From contig NZ_JACADR010000014.1 of assembly GCF_016106005.1 (NCBI RefSeq), positions 1 through 36,576 of the forward strand: a DNA stretch of 36,576 nt, in the 5' to 3' direction. The position numbers and the translations under genes are program-made. The notes under the pieces are model-generated. The model ran no database searches. It saw nothing but the letters and a program-made list of their open reading frames with translations, and had not been told where the DNA came from. Within the stretch, counting starts at the first letter, position 1. Every line of letters begins with the position of its first letter. Below, piece by piece: positions 1 through 7,542 of the stretch. The DNA comes from Roseomonas rosulenta. GTDB taxonomy: Bacteria; Pseudomonadota; Alphaproteobacteria; Acetobacterales; Acetobacteraceae.

Positions 1-486
1 GCCTTCCGCGGCCAGCGCCGGCGGCAGCGCCGCGCCATAGACGCCCCGCAGATGCTGCAGGCGGGACGCCGGGTCCCGCAGCGCGCCCGCTGGCGCGAGG
101 CCCCAGCCGGTCAGCACGGGCCGGTCCTCGATGGCGAGGATCGAGTCCGGGCCCGCGAGCACCAGCGCGCCGCGCAACAGCGGATCTGACATCAAGGGCG
201 CCAGCGCCGCAAGCTCGGCCGCCAGGCGCTGCTCCATCGCGGCGCGCCGCGCCGGCGGCAGCGCCGCTAGCGGCACCGGGTCGCCCGCCGCCTCGGCATA
301 CCAGGAGACCGAGCCGGCGTTGCGGCCATTGCCCCAGGTCACCACGGGTTCGGCGAACAGCGCCGCGCGGTCCGGGCCGAGCAGCGCGCGCAGCCGCGAA
401 TCGGCGTCGAGCACAGCGGCGCCGCCTATGGCGACCGGCTCCAGCCCCTGGAGGTCGGTCTTCAGGATGAAGCGCGGGCTCGCCAT
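1..486 (-). CDS. Unknown protein, 5' part (runs off left edge)
   Basis: I do not recognise this gene. The minus strand reads open from an ATG at 486 to the edge, giving the first 162 residues. A GGAG ribosome-binding site lies about 7-11 bases upstream, which supports the start. There is no signal peptide or membrane segment near the N-terminus. Visible landmarks are a TWGNGRNAGSVSWY stretch near residues 50-63, an Ala/Leu/Arg-rich helical part near residues 70-100, and PVLTGWGLAP near residues 124-133. A 'VLTGWG' phrase reminds me faintly of proteins near type VI secretion or SrfA-type loci, but that is memory of a short phrase only. The opposite-strand frame over the same bases (131-553) is Ser/Arg/Ala-rich and looks like a shadow. 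The coding status is fairly safe, the function open. Confidence 0.6.
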   Translation of the reverse strand, partial: MASPRFILKTDLQGLEPVAIGGAAVLDADSRLRALLGPDRAALFAEPVVTWGNGRNAGSVSWYAEAAGDPVPLAALPPARRAAMEQRLAAELAALAPLMSDPLLRGALVLAGPDSILAIEDRPVLTGWGLAPAGALRDPASRLQHLRGVYGAALPPALAAEG

Positions 487-711
487 GGTCTTGTCGGCTC
501 CGGGCGGAATGCTGCGGCGGCGCGGCCGAGTCCCGCGTCGCGATCGACTGTAGAAGCCAGCATGGCGCGCGAGAATGGCGTTGCCGTGGCGGGGGTCACC
601 TTGCGACAGCGCAAGGGGTGGCGTCCGTGAAGCGGTTCACGCCGCGCCGCCGTGCTTGACCCCCGATGGCGGCACGCACGAGCCTGCGCGCCGCGAAGGA
701 GGGCCATCGAC

Positions 712-1026
712 ATGATACGCGCGATCCTGCTTTCCCTGGTCCTGGCCCCGCCGGCGCTGGCCCAGCCGCTGCCCACGGCGAAGCCGCCGCCGCTGGCCCA
801 ACAGGCCCCTGCGGCGCCTCCGGGCCCCGCCGCCGCGCCCGGCGATCGCTGTCCGGCGCAGCTTGCCAACGCCTGCCTCAGCCAGCAGGGCGCCTGCCAG
901 GTCGCCTGCCCGCCGTTATGGAGCCCGAACCCGGGCGCCCCCGCCTTCACGCCCACCGATCGCGCAGGCTGCATGCAGCAATGCTTCCAGCGCTGGCTGG
1001 CCTGCCGGCGCCTGCACGGTTGCTGA
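712..1026 (+). CDS. Small secreted cysteine-rich protein, twin CX3C
   Basis: The 104-residue product starts at the ATG at 712, just after a strong GAAGGAGG site at 695-702; the longer frame from 652 lacks such a site. Residues 1-17 form a signal peptide ending ALA, with cleavage before Gln18, so it should be exported. Residues 18-44 are a Pro/Ala linker. The rest holds eight cysteines, C47, C55, C62, C66, C87, C91, C98 and C104, spaced nearly as a mirror image: C-x6-C-x3-C, then 20 residues, then C-x3-C-x6-C. This fits a disulfide-stapled helical hairpin in the periplasm. I know no named family for it. The stop is followed at once by a 27-bp tandem repeat, and the next gene converges on it. 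Confidence 0.72.
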   Translation: MIRAILLSLVLAPPALAQPLPTAKPPPLAQQAPAAPPGPAAAPGDRCPAQLANACLSQQGACQVACPPLWSPNPGAPAFTPTDRAGCMQQCFQRWLACRRLHGC

Positions 1027-1041
1027 GGCTCAAGCGTCGCC

Positions 1042-1149
1042 TCCTGCTTGCGAGGGTGTCGCCTCCACCCTTCCTGGCGGAGCTCACGCGTGCAGCCTCG
1101 TTGGCGAGGCTCACGCCTCCAACCTCGCTGGCGAGGCTCACGCCTCGAC
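1042..1149. repeat. Four-copy 27-bp tandem repeat
   Basis: Four units of exactly 27 bases run 1042-1068, 1069-1095, 1096-1122 and 1123-1149. The last two differ at few positions and share the core TGGCGAGGCTCACGCCT; the first two are more decayed. The array fills the space between two convergent genes and reaches the last codons of the Rieske gene, whose stop is at 1138-1140. The graded divergence suggests an old tandem expansion still recent at its right end. It could form weak hairpins but has no T-tract. Confidence 0.8.
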
Positions 1150-1551
1150 GACGACGTAGCTGTCCTCGACGCTGACTGGAAACGTCTCGGCGCGATGCGG
1201 GCCTTCGACCAGCGCCGCGCCAGGTTCGACATGCGCAGGGAAGGGCCGAACCTTCACCCGCCGCGGGTCGAACCAGGATTTCCCCGTGCGGATGTCGAAT
1301 TCCCACTGGTGCCAGGGGCAGCGCAGGAACTCCCCGGCGCGCGAGAAGCGATAGGTGCCCGGCACGTCCGACAGCGTCAGCCCGCATTGCAGCCCGCCCG
1401 ACAGCGGCCCGCCCTGGTGCGGGCAGCGGTCCAGCAGGGCGAAGAAATCACCATCGAGGTTGAACACGACGATGCGCTTGCCCGCCGCCTCCACTACCCT
1501 GCGTGCACCGGGCGGGATCTCCGCCACGGATGCGACCACGTGCCGTGCCAT
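1138..1551 (-). CDS. Rieske [2Fe-2S] protein, stand-alone
   Basis: This 137-residue protein is a single Rieske domain. Cluster ligands are visible as C43-x-H45 in CPHQGG and C78-x2-H81 in CPWHQWEFD. The 33-residue spacing between the two motifs is somewhat long. No signal peptide or oxygenase catalytic domain is present, so it is likely a soluble electron carrier or the small part of a multi-component enzyme. The start ATG at 1551 overlaps the stop of the upstream amidohydrolase (TGATG), which implies translational coupling. The pairing with two amidohydrolases suggests an aromatic or heterocyclic degradation route in which this protein feeds electrons to an oxygenase, but no oxygenase large subunit or reductase lies in the window. 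The last four codons lie in the 27-bp repeat array. Confidence 0.88.
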   Translation of the reverse strand: MARHVVASVAEIPPGARRVVEAAGKRIVVFNLDGDFFALLDRCPHQGGPLSGGLQCGLTLSDVPGTYRFSRAGEFLRCPWHQWEFDIRTGKSWFDPRRVKVRPFPAHVEPGAALVEGPHRAETFPVSVEDSYVVVEA

Positions 1552-2657
1552 CAGATGCGATAGAGCGCGCGCGCGTTGCCGCCATAGATCGCGGCGCGCT
1601 TCGCCTCGGGGATGAAGGACGGGATCGCGAGGCGCGGGTCGTCGAAATCCCAGTGCGGATAGTCGGAGGCGAACAGGATCCGGTCCCAGCCGATCCAGCC
1701 CATGGTGTCGAGCAGGTGCTCCGGCCGCTCCGGCTCCTCGATCGGCTGGGTCGAGACATAGACGTGCTCGCGCATGATGTCGCTGGGTGCACGGGTGAGG
1801 TGCGGCACCTCGTCGCGCAGCCGCTTCCAGGCGCCATCGAGCCGCCAGGCGAGCGGTGGCATCCAGGCGAAGCCGCATTCGATCATCAGCACGCGCAGGC
1901 CCGCGAAGCGGTCGAAGATGCCCTCGACCACCATGGAGGCCACCTGCGCCTGCGCGCTGGTCGCGTGTTCCTGTACTTCCTCGACATAGAATGAGGGCCA
2001 GCCGCCATTCGTCATGGCATGGCCCGAATATCCGAAGGCGTGGATGCCAACCGGCAGCCCGACTTCCGCCGCCGCCTGCCAGATCGGCCAGTAGCGCGCG
2101 CGGCCGAGGGGTTCAGACGTGCGGCTCATCAGCAGCACCTGGCAGAAGCGGTCGTCGCCGGCCCAGTGGCGGATCTCGGCCGCCGCGGCCGCGCCGTCCT
2201 CGTAGGGCACAACGATCGAACCGCGCAGGCGCGGCTCGTGGCGCAGCCAGTGCTCGACCTGCCATTCGTTCACCGCGCGCGTCAGCGCGATAGACATCCC
2301 GTCGTTCACGTCGCCCTGGCCCGAGGGCTGCAGCGGGTTCAGCACGCCCACGTCGATGCCGTGCTGATCGAGCAGCTGCTGCTGCAGGAAGGGCAGGTCC
2401 GAGGCGGGCGGCCCGCCGCCCGGCGGCCAGGCGTCGCGCCGGCAGGCCAGCGGCGCCGCCTTGGGGAAGGGGTAGCCCTTGGCAAAGCCGTGCCGCGCAT
2501 GGATGCCGTAGGTGGCGAGGCGATGCCAGGCGGCCTCACTCAGGAAGGGCCGGAACTCCGACAGGTCGCGCACCCGCGGGTGGATGTCGCAATCGACCAG
2601 GCCGAGCGTGGCGGCTGCCGGGCGACCGGGCGCCGCGATGGGGCGAACGAGGTTCAT
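1551..2657 (-). CDS. Amidohydrolase-2 family metal hydrolase (second copy)
   Basis: The 368-residue protein belongs to the amidohydrolase-2 (ACMSD-like, TIM barrel) family, which hydrolyses or decarboxylates ring-derived acids. Landmarks in order: DCDIHPRV at residues 22-29 (first strand), GIHAFGYSG mid-protein (metal-ligand His), a conserved MIECGFAW segment, and FASDYPHWDFD near the C-terminus with the catalytic-type Asp. The first motif reads H-P-R rather than H-x-H, a variation I believe is common in this subfamily. The ATG at 2657 overlaps the stop of the upstream paralogue by four bases (ATGA). The frame stays open far upstream through the first amidohydrolase gene, but that extension is a different reading frame of it, so no fusion exists. 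The substrate is unknown. Confidence 0.88.
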   Translation of the reverse strand: MNLVRPIAAPGRPAAATLGLVDCDIHPRVRDLSEFRPFLSEAAWHRLATYGIHARHGFAKGYPFPKAAPLACRRDAWPPGGGPPASDLPFLQQQLLDQHGIDVGVLNPLQPSGQGDVNDGMSIALTRAVNEWQVEHWLRHEPRLRGSIVVPYEDGAAAAAEIRHWAGDDRFCQVLLMSRTSEPLGRARYWPIWQAAAEVGLPVGIHAFGYSGHAMTNGGWPSFYVEEVQEHATSAQAQVASMVVEGIFDRFAGLRVLMIECGFAWMPPLAWRLDGAWKRLRDEVPHLTRAPSDIMREHVYVSTQPIEEPERPEHLLDTMGWIGWDRILFASDYPHWDFDDPRLAIPSFIPEAKRAAIYGGNARALYRI

Positions 2658-3715
2658 GCGCTGGCTCCTTCCCGCAGGCGAGAATACGTCGCGCGCGGGT
2701 TCTCCACCATGATCTTCGGCAGCAGCGCCGCGGGCAGGCCGGGCGGCAGGATGGCGTCGCCCTCGAAATGCGCATGCGGCCAGTCGGTCGCCCAGAGCAG
2801 CATCTCGTCCGAGCGCAGGTGGTCCATCAGGCGTTCGATCGTGCCGGCATCCTCCGGCGCGTCGAAGGGGCGGATGGTCAGGCGCACCTGGTCGCGCACG
2901 ATCTCGGCCGGCGGGCGGTCCACCCAGGGGATCTCGAAGCGCACGCCCTTCCAGGCCTTGGTCAGGCGCCACAGGAAGCCCGGCAGCCAGGTCACGCCGG
3001 ATTCGATCAGCACGACCTTGAGGCCCGGGTGCTTGTTGAACACGCCCTCGGTGAGCAGCGAGGCGAGGCTCGCCTGGAAGCCGTAGACGTTCGAGGTGTA
3101 TTCCTCGACATGCCAGGACGGCCAGCCGACCGAGGTCGGCGGATGCCGCCAGGCGCTGCCGGCATGAATGCCAAGCGGCAGGCCGTGGCGCTCCAGCGCG
3201 GCATGGACCGGCCACCATTCGCGCCGCCCCAGCGGGATCTCGCCCATGCAGAGCACCATGCCCTGCACGAAGCGGTGGTCTGGGGCGAGGCGTTCGATCT
3301 CCGCCACCGCCTCCTCGATGCCGTTGGGCAGCAGGATCGAGGCGCGCAGGCGCGCGTCGCGGTCGAGCCATTCGGCGCGGATCCAGTCGTTCACCGCCCG
3401 CGCCATGGCCGCCGAGATGTCGCGCGAGAACGGCAATTGCGCGGGAAACAGCGGGTTCAGGATGCCGGCCGCGGCCCCCCAGCGGTCCAGCGCCTGGGAT
3501 TGCAGCTGCGCCACGCTGGAGGGCGGCTGGCCCTTCGGCCCGCGCCAGTCGGCGCGCGCGGTGGTCGGCGCGTTCGGCGGGTAGGATGCGCTCTCGAGGG
3601 ATTCGATCCCCCGCTCCACCAGCGTATGGCGCCAGTGGTCGTCCATGTAGGGCAGCAGCGTCGCCACACCCGGCACATGCGGGTGCAGGTCGCAGTCTAT
3701 GGCGGCCTCGGTCAC
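2654..3715 (-). CDS. Amidohydrolase-2 family metal hydrolase (first copy)
   Basis: The 353-residue protein is a paralogue of the next gene downstream and the first gene of the three-gene minus-strand operon. It has DCDLHPH at residues 7-13 with an intact H-x-H, GIHAG mid-protein, LIESGVTWLPG, and WATDWPHAHFEG near the C-terminus. The start is GTG at 3715, with GGAGG at 3724-3720 four bases upstream; no ATG fits as well. Two paralogues plus a Rieske protein in one transcript suggest successive steps, or two subunits of a heteromer, in breakdown of a cyclic acid. The divergent gene at 3849 leaves a 133-bp shared promoter space. The family is clear; the substrate is not. Confidence 0.88.
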   Translation of the reverse strand: MTEAAIDCDLHPHVPGVATLLPYMDDHWRHTLVERGIESLESASYPPNAPTTARADWRGPKGQPPSSVAQLQSQALDRWGAAAGILNPLFPAQLPFSRDISAAMARAVNDWIRAEWLDRDARLRASILLPNGIEEAVAEIERLAPDHRFVQGMVLCMGEIPLGRREWWPVHAALERHGLPLGIHAGSAWRHPPTSVGWPSWHVEEYTSNVYGFQASLASLLTEGVFNKHPGLKVVLIESGVTWLPGFLWRLTKAWKGVRFEIPWVDRPPAEIVRDQVRLTIRPFDAPEDAGTIERLMDHLRSDEMLLWATDWPHAHFEGDAILPPGLPAALLPKIMVENPRATYSRLREGASA

Positions 3716-3848
3716 GTTTCCTCCGCGCCTTGCCTGGTCGCGCGGCGCGCAGGTTCGGCCGGTTCGGCGCGCGCGGCAATGGGGCGCCGGACAGCCATGC
3801 CGCAGGCGGGGTTGAGCCCCCCGGCGCGCCGCGCCACCCTGGCCCCGC

Positions 3849-4856
3849 ATGCAGATCGAACCACCCCCGCCCGGCCAGGCCCGCGAGATCATCCCGGGCC
3901 TGCGCTGGCTGCGCTTCCCCCTGCCCTTCCCGCCGCATGACGTGAATGTCTGGCTGCTGGAGGATGGCGGGGGATGGCTCGCCATCGACGCCGCCATCGC
4001 CAATGACGAGACGCGCGGTCACTGGCGGGCCGCGCTGGCCGGCGAGGCGTTCGGCAATCGCCCGCTGACCGGCCTGCTGGTCACGCATTTCCACCCAGAC
4101 CATGCCGGGCTGATGGGATGGCTGGCGGCCGGGCACGGCCTCACGCCCATGATGACGCGCATCGAATGGCTGCAGGCGCGCAGCCTGTGGTTCGACACCG
4201 ATCCCGAGATGATCGAGCATCAGGCGGAGTTCGCGCGCATCGCCGGTGCGCCGGCCGAATACTGCGCCTTCCTGCGCGGCCGCGGCGCGCTGTACGTCCG
4301 CGCCGTCGCGCCGCTGCCGCGCGCCTTCGCCGCCATTTCCGATGGCGAGGTGCTGCGCATCGGCGGGCGGGACTGGCGCGTGCTGACCGGCCAGGGGCAC
4401 GCGCCCGACATGGCCTGCCTTTATTGCGAGGAAGCGCGGGTGCTGATCGCCGCCGACCAGGTGCTGCCGCGCATCTCGCCCTATGTGGGGCTGCATGCCG
4501 GGGAGCCGATGGCCGATCCGCTCGGCGCCTTCCTCGCCACGCTCGAACGCTTCCGCGCATTGCCGGAGGATACGCTGGTGCTGCCCTCGCATGGCGCGCC
4601 GTTCAGGCCGCTGCATTCGCGGCTCGATGCGCTGGTGACGCATCACGACGATCGGCTCTCGGCGCTGGAGGATGCCTGCCGCGCGCCGGCCACCGCGCAT
4701 GCGCTGCTGCCCGCGCTGTTCCGCCGGCCGCTCGACCAGCGCAACCTCGGCTTCGGGCTGGGCGAGATGCTGGCGCATCTGCGTCGCCTGGAAGCCATGG
4801 GGCGCGTGGAGCGCCTGCCCGATGCCGATGGCGTCATCGCCTGGGGGAGGAAATAG
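3849..4856 (+). CDS. Metallo-beta-lactamase-fold hydrolase
   Basis: The 335-residue protein has the full metallo-hydrolase signature: HFHPDH at residues 80-85, H184 in GQGHAPDM, D203 in AADQVL and H248 in PSHG. This is the dinuclear zinc or iron site of glyoxalase-II and lactonase-like enzymes. A C-terminal helical extension (about residues 260-335) resembles the winged-helix tail of LACTB2-like members. It has no signal peptide, so it acts in the cytosol. It is the first gene of a four-gene operon: its TAG stop is two bases before the ATG of the gamma-glutamyltransferase. No strong ribosome-binding site precedes 3849, but no better start is visible. A thioester or lactone substrate is plausible, not shown. 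Confidence 0.9.
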   Translation: MQIEPPPPGQAREIIPGLRWLRFPLPFPPHDVNVWLLEDGGGWLAIDAAIANDETRGHWRAALAGEAFGNRPLTGLLVTHFHPDHAGLMGWLAAGHGLTPMMTRIEWLQARSLWFDTDPEMIEHQAEFARIAGAPAEYCAFLRGRGALYVRAVAPLPRAFAAISDGEVLRIGGRDWRVLTGQGHAPDMACLYCEEARVLIAADQVLPRISPYVGLHAGEPMADPLGAFLATLERFRALPEDTLVLPSHGAPFRPLHSRLDALVTHHDDRLSALEDACRAPATAHALLPALFRRPLDQRNLGFGLGEMLAHLRRLEAMGRVERLPDADGVIAWGRK

Positions 4857-4858
4857 AC

Positions 4859-6493
4859 ATGCCGCGTCCCGCCCGCCGCATCCCGGCGCCGCGCGCCATG
4901 ATCGTTGCCCCGCAGCCCGAGGCGGTGGAGGCAGGTACGGCGGTGCTCGCCGCCGGCGGCAACGCGATGGACGCGGTGGTCGCCTGCGCGCTGACGCAGG
5001 GCGTGGTCGATCCGATGATGTGCGGCATAGGTGGCCTCGGCGTCATCACGCTGCACGACCCGCGCACCGGCACGCAGGTGGTCTTCGACGGCTTGTCCCC
5101 CTGCCCCGCCGGCGCGCATGCGGACATGTGGTCCAACCTGTTCGAGCGAGAATGCGCCGACGGCTACGGCTTCGTGCTGCGCGGCGCGGTCAACGAGATG
5201 GGGCGCACGGCGGTCACCGTGCCGTCCATCCTGCGGACTTTCGCGGATGCCCATGCGGCGCACGGGCGCATGCCGTGGTCGTCGCTGTTCGAGGGCGCCA
5301 TCGCCTGCTCGCGGGACGGCTGGATGGTGCGCCCGCATGTCCACACCATGATGGCGATGGACGAGACCGCCTATGGTCGCGTCAACACCTCCGAGAAGCT
5401 GAAGCTCACCGAGGATGGCGCGCGGCTGTATCTGCGCGCCGACGGCACGCCGAAGCGGCCGGGCGATCGCGTGGTGAATCCCGAACTGGCTGCGACCCTC
5501 GCCACCATCGCGCGCGACGGCGCCGACGCCTTCTACACCGGCGAGATCGCGCGCCGTATCGCCGCCGACATGGCGGCGCATGGCGGGCTGATCACCGAGG
5601 CCGACCTCGCGGCCGTGCGGTCGCGCCGGGTGGCGCCGCTGCGCGTGCCCTACCGCGGCCGCACGCTGGTGCTGCCGCCGCCGCCGGCCGGTGGCGTCTT
5701 CGTGGGCGAGGTGCTGCGCATCCTCGAGCATTCCGATCTGCCTCCGATGGGCCACAACAGCGCGGCGATGGTGGCAGTGCTGGCCGAGGCGATGAAGATC
5801 GCCGGCATCGACAATGACACCCATGTGGGCGATCCGGATTTCGTGCCGGTACCGCTCGACCTGCTGCTGGGCGATGCGCATGCCGCTGCGGCCGCAGCGC
5901 GCATTCGCGCGGGCGAACGCGCCGACCTCACGCGTGTCGGCGGGGAGCCGAAGGGCACCACGACAATCTCCTGCGTCGATGCCGATGGGCTGGTGGTGAG
6001 TGTGACGCACACGCTCGGCGTGCCGTCGGGCGTGGTGGTGCCGGGGCTCGGCTTCATGCTGAACGGGGCAATGAACTGGTACGACCCGCGGCCCGGGCGG
6101 GCGACGTCCATCGCGCCGGGCAAGCGCCGCTATTCCTCGATGTCGCCGCTGATCGTGATGGAAGGCGCGACACCCGTCGCGACGCTGGGCGCGCCAGGCG
6201 GGGCCTGGATCGGCGTCGCGCTGGCGCAGGTGCTGGTGAACCTGCTGGATTTCGGCATGGGCCTCCAGGAAGCGGTGCTTGCGCCGCGCGTGAGTGCGAC
6301 CAGCGCGACACTGGACATCTCGCTGCGGGTGCCGCGCGCGACGGAAGCCGCGCTGGCCGCGCAGGGCTATGCCGTGAAGCGCGTGCCGACGACCTACGCC
6401 TTCGCGGGCGTGCATGGCATCGCCATGTGGGACGGCGTGTTGGAAGGTGCGGCCGATCCGCAGCGCGACGGCTATGCGGCGGGGGTCGCGTGA
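4859..6493 (+). CDS. ggt: Gamma-glutamyltransferase family (Ntn-hydrolase)
   Basis: The 544-residue protein matches the gamma-glutamyltranspeptidase family, which cleaves gamma-glutamyl amides after self-processing at an internal Thr. N-terminal GGNAMDAVVACAL and GIGGLG segments are typical. The likely nucleophile is T367 in GTTTIS, where the best-studied members have TTHYS, followed by VDADGLVVSVTHTLG and APGGAW. No signal peptide is present, unlike the periplasmic E. coli enzyme, so this one probably works in the cytosol. The ribosome-binding site GGGGAGG lies at the end of the preceding gene. Its stop overlaps the next gene's GTG. The replacement of HYS by TIS next to the nucleophile suggests a substrate other than glutathione. 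The reading frame continues upstream but within the metallo-hydrolase gene. Confidence 0.9.
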   Translation: MPRPARRIPAPRAMIVAPQPEAVEAGTAVLAAGGNAMDAVVACALTQGVVDPMMCGIGGLGVITLHDPRTGTQVVFDGLSPCPAGAHADMWSNLFERECADGYGFVLRGAVNEMGRTAVTVPSILRTFADAHAAHGRMPWSSLFEGAIACSRDGWMVRPHVHTMMAMDETAYGRVNTSEKLKLTEDGARLYLRADGTPKRPGDRVVNPELAATLATIARDGADAFYTGEIARRIAADMAAHGGLITEADLAAVRSRRVAPLRVPYRGRTLVLPPPPAGGVFVGEVLRILEHSDLPPMGHNSAAMVAVLAEAMKIAGIDNDTHVGDPDFVPVPLDLLLGDAHAAAAAARIRAGERADLTRVGGEPKGTTTISCVDADGLVVSVTHTLGVPSGVVVPGLGFMLNGAMNWYDPRPGRATSIAPGKRRYSSMSPLIVMEGATPVATLGAPGGAWIGVALAQVLVNLLDFGMGLQEAVLAPRVSATSATLDISLRVPRATEAALAAQGYAVKRVPTTYAFAGVHGIAMWDGVLEGAADPQRDGYAAGVA

Positions 6494-7542
6494 CGACGCT
6501 CACGCAATTCTGCCGCGACCTGCCGAAGGTGGAACTGCATGTCCACCTGCTCGGCGCGATTCGGCTCGACACGCTGGCCGAGATGGCGGCCCGCCAGGGT
6601 GCGGGCTACACGCCCGACGAGGTGGCAGAGCTCGCGCGGCGCGATGCGAAACCGAAGGGCGTGCTGCACATCCTGCGCGCGCTGGAACAGCGCATCCTGC
6701 GCGGGCCCGAGGACCTGCACCGCATAACCTACGAATACCTGGCCGATGCGGCGGCGCAGGGCGTACGGCATGCCGAGATCTTCTGGAACCCGACCGGCAC
6801 GGCGCGCGACAGCGGCGTTCCCTACGCCGCCGGCGCGGATGCCATCCTGGCTGGCTTCGATGACGCCAAGCACGACCACGGCATTTCGGCGCTGCTGATC
6901 CCCTCCATCGACCGCGAGGCGACGCCCGAGGAGGCGGTCGAGATGGTCGGCTGGATGGCCGCACACCGGCGCGAGCGCATCATCGGCCTGGGCATCGACT
7001 ACCGCGAGACCGACGGCCCACCCGAAGCCTTCTGGAAGGCCTATCGCGAGGCGAAGCGCGCCGGCTTCCGCCTCACCGCCCATGCCGGCGAATTCGGCTG
7101 CCACTGGCGCAACATCGAGACCGCACTGGACCTGCTCGGCGTCGAGCGCATCGACCATGGCTACACCGTGCTGGACAACCCGGAGCTCACGCGACGCTGC
7201 GCGGATCGGGGCATCGTCTTCACCGTGGTGCCGACCAATTCCTACTACCTGCGCACGCTGGCCCCGGAGCGCTGGGCTCTGGACCACCCGATCCGCCGCA
7301 TGCCGGCGGCGGGGCTGCGCATCCACCCCAATACCGACGACCCGCCGCTGCACCGCGTCGATCCGCAGCGCTGCTGGTCCATGATGGTCGAGAATTTCGG
7401 CTTCGGGCTGGACGAACTGCGCGGCTTCATGCTGAACGGCATCGACGCAGCCTTCCTGCCTGAGGCCGTCAAGCCCGGCCTGCGCGCCACCTTCACCGCG
7501 GAGTTCGACCGCCTCCGCGCCGCACTGGATCTGCCCGCATGA
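6490..7542 (+). CDS. Adenosine deaminase-like metal hydrolase
   Basis: The 350-residue TIM-barrel enzyme starts at GTG 6490, four bases overlapping the previous stop (GTGA). All the deaminase landmarks are present: H17-x-H19 (metal), HAGE at 198-201 (catalytic Glu201), H223 in IDHGYTVLD, and D283/D284 in NTDDP. The family hydrolytically deaminates adenosine, adenine or related bases; relatives act on other aminated rings. Which substrate applies cannot be read here. The neighbours (gamma-glutamyltransferase and M20 amidase) argue for catabolism of an N-rich compound rather than housekeeping purine salvage. The stop overlaps the start of the M20 gene (ATGA), so it is probably translationally coupled. 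Confidence 0.9.
   Translation: MTTLTQFCRDLPKVELHVHLLGAIRLDTLAEMAARQGAGYTPDEVAELARRDAKPKGVLHILRALEQRILRGPEDLHRITYEYLADAAAQGVRHAEIFWNPTGTARDSGVPYAAGADAILAGFDDAKHDHGISALLIPSIDREATPEEAVEMVGWMAAHRRERIIGLGIDYRETDGPPEAFWKAYREAKRAGFRLTAHAGEFGCHWRNIETALDLLGVERIDHGYTVLDNPELTRRCADRGIVFTVVPTNSYYLRTLAPERWALDHPIRRMPAAGLRIHPNTDDPPLHRVDPQRCWSMMVENFGFGLDELRGFMLNGIDAAFLPEAVKPGLRATFTAEFDRLRAALDLPA

Noticed and set aside
599-616. A 7-bp hairpin (CCTTGCG, loop ACAG, CGCAAGG) as a terminator or riboswitch.
   Set aside because: Short, no T-tract, and between two gene starts rather than after a gene.
1042-1149. The 27-bp repeats as a CRISPR array.
   Set aside because: The units are back to back without spacers and decay along the array; no cas gene is present.
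2572-2657. H-P-R in place of H-x-H in the second amidohydrolase as evidence of a dead enzyme.
   Set aside because: I recall the same position varying in many members of this subfamily, and the other ligand motifs are intact.
1551-4778. A single 1075-codon open frame on the minus strand, suggesting a giant amidohydrolase fusion.
   Set aside because: Upstream of 2657 the frame is Arg/Pro-rich and runs over the first amidohydrolase gene in another frame. The ATGA overlap at 2654-2657 marks two separate genes.
4118-6493. A longer gamma-glutamyltransferase frame reaching back to 4118.
   Set aside because: The extra part overlaps the metallo-hydrolase gene, is Arg/Ala-rich and has no family match; the ATG at 4859 has a good ribosome-binding site.
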